This document shows, piece by piece, positions 23,301-35,300 of a DNA stretch of 64,000 nt. Origin of the DNA: Tubulanus polymorphus (lineage: Eukaryota > Nemertea > Palaeonemertea > Tubulaniformes > Tubulanidae); contig NC_134029.1 of NCBI RefSeq assembly GCF_964204645.1, forward strand, positions 21,656,450 to 21,720,449, written 5' to 3'. Below the pieces are notes generated by a model. The model did no database searches. It worked only from the letters and a program-made list of their open reading frames with translations, and was not told the DNA's origin. Both the position numbers and the translations under genes were made by a program. Numbering within the stretch: the stretch's first letter is position 1; every line of letters begins with the position of its first letter.

Positions 23301-26300
23301 TTCGTCTAATGACCATACATTGCAAAAGGATTTTCGATATTTGTATCTGTATGAATATTCTTATCCCACATAGTTGTTTTATTGGCGAGTGTAAGAAATC
23401 TCCGATAAAAAATCGCGGAATCGAAGATTTTCATCCGCGTAGATAGGTAATAGCCACTAAAGGGTTAAACGCTGGAAATATTCATTATTACGCGCGAGAA
23501 TGAAAATTCCAATCATACAAAAAATTTCCCATCCATTCGCGCATCGCGTTGGAGGAAGAGAAGTTTTTGGTTGATGATATATGGAAAAAGTCGACGTATA
23601 CATTCTAAAGCGTCAGCCGAACGAGAGCTAGATATCCCAATAGATCCGTAATGAACCGTCGATCTAGTGCAGAATACTTGCATTTTATTAGTAACTAGAG
23701 AATATCACCAGCGTGTCTCGACTGAGAAACTCTATCCCATATTCAGCTTCGTTCAATGAAAATATTTCCCCGATCATTCGACACCGTGCGCCGAAAATAT
23801 ATCCGGGGTTTTATTTATGACGATGTCCTGCGCCGTATTGACAGTCACTGTGTCGGCTATGTGATATGAATATATTGAATATATCAACGAAATAATCATA
23901 TAAAATAACGTGAAATACACGACGATTTGAGAACTATTCGATATTCGTCGGTATATCCGGTAATGTATCTACGGCAATTTAGACTGCGTTCTCCGGAAAG
24001 GTTACGTTCGTGGCAAACGAATATTTGGAAAAAAAATATTAGCCTTAAAAAGAGGACACGTATTGATTTTTAGATAAATGGCTCGAAGATAAGCCCTACC
24101 CTAGGTATATAGATATAAATCTAAATCTATATATATCGGGGTATATATTCTGAAAAGCGTTGTAGTGTAAGAGCAGTGTATAAGTAATGTTTGAAAAAAA
24201 ATCATACAGCCAATAGATGAAATAACGCGTGAGCTTATGATTAGTTATTTAAAGACGCTGTAATCAAAGTGTATTGTATTATTTTCAGCTGATGAGCGTC
24301 ACATAACATCGTCATCATCAATAACTACCGGATCAACGACGTCGGGACAAATTAAATCGTAAGTGTGGCCACCACTCCCCCCACCCCCACCCCCCCTGGG
24401 ATTAGTTTAGTGTCGGTTCATCAGCCGTTGATTTTAAGTGATCGGGTCTCGCAATTAACCGATGTTTGTGACTCGTGTAATAATGTAGCCAAGGTTGTTA
24501 GACGAATCACGGTTCCTGAAATCAAGTATGATAATTTCTGTTCGACAGGTCAATACATGGCAATCAGAAACCTGAACATCACACACACAGGTCAGTGGTC
24601 AGTTATAGTCTTGTAGTATATAGTATTGTATCTCTTTATTTATCAGATTTCTTCCTCGAACTCATTCTTTATTATCTAATTTCGTGAAGTGTTGTTTAGT
24701 ATTTCGTGTTTTTCTCTAACTCAGTAACCGGTCGGAAAGAGAAGTTTTACCAGCTGAAAGGAAAACTAGTCCTTCCCGTGATATATACGAGTAAGTAGAG
24801 ATCGATAGAGAAATCTTAATGAAAAGTAGAATCTCGGGCTTAGAATATAGCATCTGAGGGGCCGGTTCCATAGTCAGGGCTTAGACTTAAGACCATTCTA
24901 AGACCAACTTAGTTCTATAGCCAATCTAACGGCTGAAGACCAGTCTCAAGATTTAAGACCACTTTTGGTCTTGAGAGTCTTGACTATGGAACCAGCCCCT
25001 GGTTCCACAGTTTGTGTTGAGTTTCATTCTAGATTTAAGATCAGTTCATTTCTTAATGTTTAAACCCTAAGAACCGTGCAATCATCGTTATTACCATTCA
25101 CATCCATCACCTCAAGGCTCCTTCGTGGTCGCCTACAAGATTCTGTAGAAATTTTCGTATTAGAATCTTTTTCTATTATATTGAATCAAGGAGATATTAA
25201 AATTGTATAATTTTTACTGTAACTGTTCACTAATATTTGTGATATTACCAGTAGAACTTGGCATCTTCAGACTATTGTCCGTGATTGATCTCTACGATCT
25301 CACTTGATTGGTGTGGAGGTGTCTCTTCTATTACACGAAAAAAAGTAATAATACTAAAATGTTGTTCATTTCAAAAATGACGGTTAGAATATCCGTGTAG
25401 CACATTTTCACAGTGAACACAGCTGTCCACATTCACTGACGACAACCTGTATGGTGCATAATACTAGACACATATCGAGTACATAAGCGAAGTCAATATT
25501 ATAATTTGAATAAATTCTCATCGATTTTAACTACGAAACAATGAAATCAACCGGTTCTAATTCGTCGAGCCACAAGAGCTTTCGTCGGCACGGATTTCAG
25601 GAGTGCGCTGAACAATAATAATGCGGTGAATGTTTTCGTGTTCGTCGAAAACACACGTACTCCGGTGGAAACACCAATCAGTTTAATGTACGCCGTTGAA
25701 CAATGCAACTGATTTTACTAATGGCTAATGTCTTATCATTTATTTGTCTTTTTCAGCACTTCGAATTACGAAGAAGATGAATTCGCAGCAACAAAGAAAG
25801 AGATTAAGAAAGAACGCCGACGATCTAGTGTATTTAGTCTGAGTCAAAAGTTCGGCAGCTACCGGCAAAAAAAGGTATCGTCTTTGACGTTCTGATTATT
25901 ATTATTTTCATCGAGTCATTTGATCGCAGACTTGAATCACATGAGATTATGTAAATGACGAAAATCATGCGTTAGTATTATAATTACCACGATACCCTTT
26001 CCTATGGTTTTGTGATAAGATTTTGGATTGATCGCCAATTATTTTTCTATATGACCCCTCAGGAGTGCATCATGTAATCCGAAGCCGATGTCCACCATCT
26101 TTTCTCTCGCGTTCTGCTATAAACGCATAGAATACATCGCTTATACTTGTCTTTGGGATTTAGGAAAATGCGAGAGACTTTAATGCGTTAGTTTTTAATC
26201 AGACTGAAGATGGTAGTTAAATCACTGGTTGAAACGCTTCGAAATTTTACGTACTGATAATTGTTATGAATATGAAATAAATAAGCACTTATGTAAGAAA

Positions 26301-29300
26301 TCGACTAGAATCGGGGCTTATCGATGAAGTCTAGATTTGCGAACATCAAATATGAAGTGTTTACCAATAATCAATAATCTGTCGATTGGTTGTGTTTGAA
26401 TAAGTTGAACCTTCAGTAACGTCGCCCCCTGTACGCAAATCACCCCTCAACCTCTCTCAAATCCCAATCTTAATTTTACAGATTAAAGAAAAAGAGAATC
26501 GTCGAAATACGCATCAATTTGTTAGCGTATCGTTTAGTAACAGTACAAACTGCGATGTCTGCAGTAAATCAATGGCTAACAAGTCTGCTCTTCGATGTGC
26601 AAGTAAGCTACCATATATACACCCCTCTCTCCATTCCTATCTTCACTGTTCAATGTAGTCAAACTTCACAGACCTTCATTAGCTACACCGTAACTAAATC
26701 GTTTTAAGAGTTCATGATGATGTAAAAATTTGCATTGAATTACGAGAGTAATATTTAAGTCCTACAATCACGAAGCCGAAAAACTTAGAATATCGAAATG
26801 TTGAAATTTATTGAAAATCCGTATTTTCGGTTTTCCACTTAAGAAACATTTTCAAGGAATGACGATGAGGATGACGTTAACGATGATGATGGTTTTATCA
26901 TTACTTTAAGTTAACTATCGTACTTTTCTTTATTTGGCACTTTGAGGTTTGACTACACAATTCGATATTTTCTTCAATTTCATGAAATAATATTTTTACA
27001 AATCAGTTACAACTTAACTTTCTTTATACAGTTATAATCTATTATCGAAGGATAATTATCTTTCTTTTACAATTATGTTATTTAATATCGTTCATTATGG
27101 TTTGGTATCGGTTACCCGTATCTAGACTAGTGAGTCAGGTCAGTTCGGTCAGAGTTTGGACTGTCATCAAGTTCAGATTAATCAATCGCATGAAGCACCG
27201 GTAAATGCAGTATTGAATCGTATAATTTTACCGAACCTCACCATGATTAGAATGTGTAAATTATGCGTTACTGATACCAGCCTTATTGCTAAGTTAATGA
27301 TTAATCTTTATGAAAGTCTTAATTTCTTCATCTTACATGATTATAGTATGACCTATCTTTAATTGATAGCCGGATCAGAAGCGGTGCTTGTTCGAGACGA
27401 GATCCACCCTTAGCCGCGCGGGGTATAATTGTCTCGAGCATGCACCGAGCTGCTGCTGATCGTGATGTTTACGACTAGTTTGTGCGTTGATTTTCAGATT
27501 GTCTGGTTAACGTTCATGAGAGTTCTTGTAAAGACCAGATCGCTCCGTGTACGAAGTTCCGACACGCCAGTCACCACCATCACCACCATAATAAAACTGT
27601 ACTACGACAATCGCATACGCCTTCGTGTAAGATCCCTCGGTATTCTACTGGCTCATTGCCCGGTAAGGGTGTCTAAAACACCGAAATTAACACGCGTGCA
27701 TGGATGAACAGAGTACTCGCATGCCAGAGGTTAACGGTGCCACCCTTCACTATAACAATATGTGTACTACGTGTGTACGTGGACCTGGAAAATGAAGAGT
27801 CCACTTTCTTTACATATTCAGCTATTAAATGAAACTATTTATATTGGAGATATGAAATACCTTCGATAGTTGAATATGTTTAGAAGTTATATGCGTACAC
27901 AGTATATATGTAGACGTTTGGAATCACTTGTCTTTTCTTGACTATGCTAAACAAATTTCTTAGAAAATCCACTTAGTGGATTTTACTACTAACGGTGCAA
28001 GCAGGTACAGTATCAGCTGTAGAGTATAGACGATTAGTATTAGCTTGAACCTTAATAGAAATACTATAAAAACTGATGATGCAGCACGAATTTCACTTCT
28101 CTAACGGAGTATAGAATATATATATATGATCTAATTTCACATGAATGTTGTCATATTCACATTTTACTATACAATGTACTCGAGCAAACATTATATTTCA
28201 CTGGATGAATAGATTCATGTAATTCAGACAATATGGTGATAAGCATTCAGATATTGAAATTGTCGGGTGTCCTGAATTAGACATTTCTGAGAAAAGACTC
28301 GTTGAAAGTTCACATTTCTAATGTTTCAGCTCCAATGATAAGTGGTGGCTTGAAAACAACGCAATCAATGAAAGAAAAGAAAAGTTCATCTGCTCCAATC
28401 AGAAACTCGGTAGGCCTATGTCGTGATTTTTCAATTTAGTGAGATTTGCGGATGGAATAGGGTATTTATGGTGTTATCTTTGTGTGCTTTCTAGGTTGCA
28501 TATTCGTCTAGTCCAACTCAGAGAAAAGAATCACCACCCAGGTAAAATTTGCATTGTCTTGTTACTAGTGGGGGCAGTTTCAGGAAAAGGAAATTTATTG
28601 TTGGTATGGTCATGGACTCTGAAACAATACGTCCGTTTTAGAGTGCATGGTATGATCAACTGATTTGAAAGCGTTTGCCATTAGATTAGTTTGGCGTTTG
28701 TAGTTTCTCGATGTCTCTATAAAAAATACGGTGAATAAACCTCGGACCTTTTTAGATATATTCGCTATGAAGAATGATGAAATGCATCTTTGTATTGTAT
28801 ATAACAACAGGGTGGCCACTGCCCGGAAATCAGGGAAATCAGAGAAAAGTCGGGGAATTTTGTAAAAGAAAGAGCTAAAAATCAGGGTGTGATTTATTGA
28901 GATTGTTAAGAGATGTGCATAAAATCAAACAGTTTCTGACATATTTGACTGCGTTAATGGATTGAATTCTTAGCAGATCAAGTCAGGGAAAACAACGTGC
29001 ATGTCAGGGAAGAGTCAGGAAAGTCAAATAAAAGTGGCCACCCTGAACGACCTCGAAGAGGTAAATAAGTCGTGTATAAAGTGGAGAAATTAAATGAGTT
29101 TATTCTATTATACGTGCATTCACACAGTAATGCAGACCGTACTGGTAACGGAGGTGGAAGTTACGGACACTTCCAGTGGCGCCGCGTTGCGACTAAACTC
29201 GGCATCGAGTAAGTGAAATATTTTGACGGTTAAATACACCCCTGGCTGCATGTGAACTAACATCTTTTTTTTCGTCGTACGCGTGTGGTATGGTAGTAGA

Positions 29301-32300
29301 CAGTGGCTTGGTGTAGATTTCACGGGACAGGGATTCACCACGATGACCTGGTGAATCGCTGTATTTCGTCGTATTGTTTATATAGTTTTTGTTGTAGATC
29401 GCTCATATACGGTACACGTGTTGAACATCTCTAAGTGTCAACGGATAGATCTTTCATGTGAACCAAGATTTCGGGCTACGCCGGAAAATTCTTATTCTTT
29501 TAACCAATCCTGTTTTGTTTTCTAGCTGTCGTCCAGTAATTCGCTGACTTTCAGGCTGCGAACTGTTAAATATGAGCTGAATACACCATCATAATCGGCG
29601 TCTTTTAAAGTTTCATTTGTGGTAATTTGGATCAGACCACTGATTACGTAATTACTGAGGCTAATTAATCGCTGAATTTGGTCTTTCCCCTTTTTTCATT
29701 TTGGCAGTTTCGACGCGAGTGCATATTTGACGGTTCATTAGAAAGCAGCAAATTTTCTATCAGTGAAACTTATATTAGTGAGCATACATGTTTCTATGTG
29801 TTAGAATTTAGACGGTTTATTTCTTTATAATTTCCTGGTACTTGCTAATCCCCTATGGTTTAATTATAACTTGTAATGTATTCGCACTTTCAGTTATTAC
29901 GGAATTATTGTTAAACGCACTTTTATAATGTTATTAATTCTTTTTAGGTAATCTAAATCATCATCACAATTATGAGTCAACAAGCACCTTATATCAGTTC
30001 ATTGTTATCATTTTAGTCCGTTTCATAGAACAGTTTTTTTTCCATTATCTATATATTAATACGAACCTTTGTACCACATAGTGTCGCTGTGGAGAAGAAT
30101 TGGGCCTCGAAATTTGGTGTGGTAGTCAATCATTGTATAAACTAATGCAACGGCTATAAATGGGTATGACAATATTTATATATAGGGGGCCAAATAGAGG
30201 CAGACAAAATTTCAGCAAATTAGTGAGTAGGAATTCTAATTAGAGACCCTCATTGCATCACAACAATTTTACAGCGCCGTACTACTCATGCAGTCACTAT
30301 GGCCCAAGTAGAGCACCAGATTTGCACCTAATGGTGATCAGAAGTTCGAGTCTCGTGCTTCGTACATATTTTGTTCGCCTCCAATAGTTCCTTCTCTCTG
30401 CGGGTATAGGTTATCAAAGTTCATATTGTCATAAATTCTAAATGGTCCGACTAGATTACATTGCCAATAAATCGAACAGTTTGAAGTTCTGGGCGTAGAG
30501 TTCTTGATTATTATAACTAGCCGAAGATTGACAGCAAATAAGAAATCCTTGATACCTTGATACAGTCCTTCCTATATGTCATTATATGTCTATCATGTTT
30601 ATAATCACAAGGAATACAATCTATTTCTGAAGGTTTTACAAGGTCCTTGCGATGTAAATCAACCAGGATAAGCGCGTGCAATTTTAGATCATATACCGCT
30701 ACGTACATTTTAAGTCCTGTAAATGCTAAATAATTTCTTTCTTTTTATAGCAAAGTAATTAATGAAGAAAACGAAGAAAGTAAAGATATCTCCGATGGAA
30801 ATAACGCAAAGTTAGTCGACTATTTATTAGTTTCTGATTCGTTTGCCAGAAAGAAAAATCATAGAGGCGTATTTCCGAGGAAGAAAGATGATTAATCTGA
30901 ATGTATTTTACGCGTTTCAGTATAACGAATAGTTTGTCAGCGTCGGTTGAATCGTTAGAAGATGTTGTCGAGGAATTTGTTGATTTCGAAGACGAGGAAG
31001 ACCTCGCGCTCAACGCACCTGAACCGGAGGCTTGGAGTATTACAGTCGATAAAAAGGTTTGTAATTAACGATGTTACGGAACTAATTACAGTATTGCAGT
31101 ATCGCTGAACAGACAGGCATTCAATTCAATTCGTTCGCTATTTTTCAGACGCTTAAAAAGATGCAGCCTAAAGATATTAAAAGACAGGATCATTTATACG
31201 GTAGGTAGTTGAATCAATTTATTTTTTATGGTCGGGCTTCCGTGAGACCCTTATTCTCATACTGTTTGTAGGTCTTTCAGCTACAGCTCCATTAACAGTG
31301 GGTCGATCTTGACAAAATTTTTGTACAATCTTAGTATGGGGATCTAGTTGTGCAGTGCAAACAATGGGCCCAATTTGCCACCTAGAGGCAAAACCAGGCA
31401 TTGAAAACTGTTTTTCGGCGATATGACCTTGAAGATGATCTGAAAACTGAGGAATGGGGGCGAAATTCAAAAAGTTGTCTCGACAAAATTTAGCTTTTGG
31501 CCCTAGATACAACCATGGATATATAAACTAGTTTACAACATATCCAAAATGGGAACTAATGCGTGGTAATCGAGTTCAACCTGGATCCATAGAGAACCGT
31601 TGACGCCTACGGCTTGTTTTCAAGAAAATCCTTCAAAAATTGTGTATTTCATTCTTTATCCATCTACGTTTATTATATAGAACTTGTACTGACTGAAAGA
31701 CATCATTACAGAACTCTGAAAATAATGCAAAAGGTAAGATACTTTTTCAGTCAATACTGATATTTTTTGCAATCGAAAAACGATTTTTGTGAGGTGGTGT
31801 GAAATGTTATTTTAGATATTCGCACGCGGTATGGCCAGGGAAGTGCAGCTCAGTCAAGATAAGATCAGTCGCATATTCCCGAAGTTAGAGATGCTCATAG
31901 AAATTCACGATACATTCCTATCGAACCTAGAAGGTCTTCAACAACTTAAAAAAGATGGAAGTATAGACCAGATAGGTGATTTACTCATTGAACAGGTAAG
32001 CTGAATTATTCTGACCTGTTGCAGATGACTGTTTACAGTATGGTAGACATTTGCATTGTTGCTCTTGTTTCAGTTTCAAGGTGAAAATGCCACTAAACTC
32101 GTAACAGCCTACGGTGATTTCTGTAGTAAACACAATGATGCTGTCAACTATTATAAAGATTTGCACAAGTCCGATAAGAAATTTCAAGCTTTTATTAAGG
32201 TAAATATGTTGATCACAATATCCGTGATGAGACAATAAGTAAATAATGTCGAAATCAGCTGAAATATTTGAATTAACTGTTTAGTCATTCATTCAATTAT

Positions 32301-35300
32301 TGTGGGATTTTACACCTTTTATTAAGGTAGGTCATAAAGCAAATACCCTGATCGAGACATTTTATTGGATTATTTTGTAGAAATGTAGCATTAGTCCAGT
32401 ATGCAAGCGTCAGGGAATACCAGAATGCATTTTATTAGTTACTCAACGTATGACTAAATATCCACTTCTGTTAGAGCCCATTATCAAAACTACTAAAGGT
32501 ACAGTTTATCAATACTACAGTAGATTATGAAGCGTCTTTCGACGACTTTCTTAGAATGTAGTTTCAGTTTTCTGGAATTTACACTTTACAGATAAAACCG
32601 ATAGAGAAAATGTCCACAAAGCGTTGATATTGATCAAGCGTATTCTAGCGGAAGTTGATAAACAAGTGGAAGCGTTTGAGAAGTCTCAGAGATTCTTGGA
32701 CATATACAATAAACTGGACGCTCGGTCGTTTGCCTGGTTTAAAAAGGAACGCAAATTTAAGGTATTTATCGATGAGATGATTTAAGTTGTGTCGACATTT
32801 TATACTGCGCTGATACAAGCTTGAACTGTACATTAGAATCACCTCTGGCTTCGAAAGTATAGCTTAGTTAAAGCTATCGTGTGTGAATATCAGTGAATAC
32901 CCGTTACTATTTTAGAAATCTGACATTCTCAGTAATAATCGAAAGCTACTACACGAAGGTTTGATAAACTGGAAAACCGCGCGAGGGAAATTAACCGAAG
33001 TATTGGCCGTTATTATCACTGATGTCATGTTCTTCTTACAAGAGAATAATCAAAAATACACATTTTTTTCGCAAGATGGGAAGGTGAGAAAACCGCCAAA
33101 ATTTTCGAATCTAATTCACTAATTTTGTGATAAAAATACTGGTACATGGGCTTTCTTAACAACAACATCTCGTTGAAATGTTGCTTCCGTTGTTTTCGTT
33201 TAGTCGGCTGTGATCCCGTTATATCGTCTGCTAGTTAGAGAGAAAGGTGATACACGCGACAGTAAGGGAATATACGTGATCAATCAGAGTAGAAACTCGC
33301 CGGAAATGTACGAAATCGTCTGTAAATCTTCGGAACAGCGTCGTCAATGGATCGAAATTATGAGAAAAGCGATCAAAAATTGTCCGGTCGAGGAAGGTTC
33401 GTTTATATCCCGTTTATCAATACTACTTCATACGCAAGATAGGGTCATTGTTCACACGCGGTATGATGATTTCATTTTGTTATTGCAGAAGAGTCAATTC
33501 CTGTTCAAACTGAAGAGGAAAAACGTCTGCAAGAGGCGAAGGCTGCTAAACTAAAGGAACTCATCGGTAAATGTCTACTGTTTGCGTATTTGAAAAAGAG
33601 CTGCATCGTTTAGTCATAACATTCATGTTTTCATGCACCGGTATCTTACAGAGCACCTTCACCGACAAGATAAAGCAATACAGCGTAACTGTGATCAAAA
33701 GTTTAAATATTTGTTAGAAATATTAGAACTATCAACTGGCAGAGAAATACAGGTAACATTTGAGTCCGATAATGGAATAAAACTCGAAAAATTCTTACAT
33801 GAATTCGATTTCATAAGCTTCTGATTATTATTTCTTCTATTTAGACCCCGCCTCCCGTACAAGGAAAGTCTATGAAACAGCTCATAGAGATGACGTTTAG
33901 TGAAGGTGAGTTTCCAGGTTCCAGACTAACTATTAGCGATAGTGTGAACACGGTTTCCCTTTGAGCATTTCAATGAATTCAAGGTTAAGTTGTGTATTGT
34001 GCTTTAGCCTGAAAGATGGCGAACTTGTGATGATGGCAGTGTTTGTAGTATACACGTATCCTGTGACGAAACCTAGCGAAATTATTTTGTTTTTCAGTGA
34101 CACGACTTCAGTTAATGGTACAATCAACCGGTGGTAATCTGAATCGAAGTATTAGCAGCGCCGGTGAACGGGAATCAGCTCAATTCCAACCCGTTCCACT
34201 TCCAAAACGAGCGGAAACGTTTACCGCATTCGACGCGAAAAATGCAACTACGACGGGTAAAAATTCCGAATACTATAGCCGCGATCACACGTGTGTTTTT
34301 GGCCCGGAATAACTGTTCACACAGGACCCATGCCTGTTTGGCCCGACCAAAAACGTCGGACCAGGCCCGAGCCAAATTTTAGTACAGGTCAAAGTGTGTG
34401 AATTGCAACTCGTTCCTGAAGTGACTCACTTTGCTATGATTAAGCATTGTTTTGTATCAAGTGAGTGGTTTACATGTAAACGTGCTTTCTATTTTGGCAC
34501 GGGCCAAATTTGAATCCCGGCCAAATCTTCTCCGTGTGATCGCGACTTATGCGAAAATCTTTCTCTAGGGCAATAGCTGATTTTGAATTGTGAAATCTAC
34601 ATTTCTAGGATTTCCTTCCAAAATGAAAGCGGGTATATATCAAAGTGTGAAAGACGCCGCCGGTCGCAGCGCGAGCTTGCAAAATCTGAATCGTCAGGAA
34701 AGCGATTCGGATTTATTACTGACCGTCGATACTTCAAAGGTATATTTCTAATCTTAAAGACCGAAGACGTCGTTCCCATCGTTACTTCTTTTATCGATTC
34801 TATATTAACATTATTCCCCCAAATTTACAACACGCACCTAAATTATGTATGTATCATCACCCTTATTTCAAACCAAGAATAATTCAGTTAGGTGCACACG
34901 CAACGATATCATAGCAATCAGTGACGTTTTATAGCTTTAAATTAGACAGTATTAAAAACTGCACACACTGAGTATAGCTTCATAGCTTCAGTAAGCTGAT
35001 TTATCTGATTAAAGCAAGGGTGAGTTTATAGCTGAGCTTCAAGTTGCTGATTTTATTCTATATAGCTATGGAATATGCGTCGGGGTAGTGCTGGCCTCGC
35101 CGACAAAGAGAATAAAAAGGTAATCTCGTAGGACCATAGGCATATATGATAGCGAGCTTTAGTATATATGTCTATGCTTGGATGTTAAATCGATGTATGT
35201 ATACACCTGATGGGCTGTGCCGCTGCATGTATCCAATGAAACTCTTACCTTAGGCTGGCTGGCTATTCGCTCTATACACAACCACATTCAATTTTACACA

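Larger units (their letters stand above)
21461..24288 (+). other. Rho GEF intron 6
   Basis: Apart from the element at 21526-21690 and an inverted pair at 22805-22999, this 2.8-kb intron is unique AT-rich sequence. CpG-richer stretches lie around 22440-22530 and 23400-24000. An AT-rich hairpin with arms about 18 bp long lies near 24095-24147. No exon is seen. Confidence 0.6.
5399..25874 (+). other. Rho GEF exons 1-8: disordered N-terminal region
   Basis: Exons are 5399-5506, 8836-8938, 11117-11465, 19434-19648, 20534-20655, 21289-21460, 24289-24358 and 25757-25874. Intron phases after each are 0, 1, 2, 1, 0, 1, 2, 0, and all are matched by the next exon. The encoded region is low in hydrophobic residues and rich in Ser, Asn and Gln. 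It holds a basic patch (KLKKSKRRRSW, exon 3), a Ser run passing straight into seven acidic residues in exon 4, and a second basic patch (KKERRRSSVFSLSQKF, exon 8) just before the C1 domain. RRSS-type sites could be targets of basophilic kinases (inference). Exon 2 lies in a 5.6 kb gap and was found only by asking which segment gives phase 0 in and phase 1 out. Confidence 0.88.
28330..31056 (+). other. Rho GEF exons 11-15: linker between C1 and DH
   Basis: Exons are 28330-28409, 28495-28541, 29128-29208, 30751-30810 and 30921-31056, with phases after each of 0, 2, 2, 2, 0. They encode a Lys/Ser-rich stretch, a short 16-codon exon (VAYSSSPTQRKESPP), a Trp-Arg motif (WRRVATKLGI) and a strongly acidic stretch (EDVVEEFVDFEDEEDL). 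The last ends in APEPEAWSITVDKK, the segment that leads into the DH domain in this family. Exons 12 to 14 are short and could be alternatively used, but only removal of exons 13 and 14 together (141 nt) or of combinations preserving phase would keep the frame. Confidence 0.85.

Noticed and set aside
24095-24147. microRNA-type hairpin
   Set aside because: The arms are AT-rich and imperfect and no known mature microRNA was recognised. It may be chance in AT-rich DNA.
27557-27593. Vector-derived His tag contamination
   Set aside because: The run lies in a normal exon with correct splice borders and phase, uses mixed codons and is followed by native sequence.
29525-29560. A possible Rho GEF exon after TTTTGTTTTCTAG
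   Set aside because: In the incoming phase it reaches a stop within eight codons, and the flanking exons already join in phase without it.
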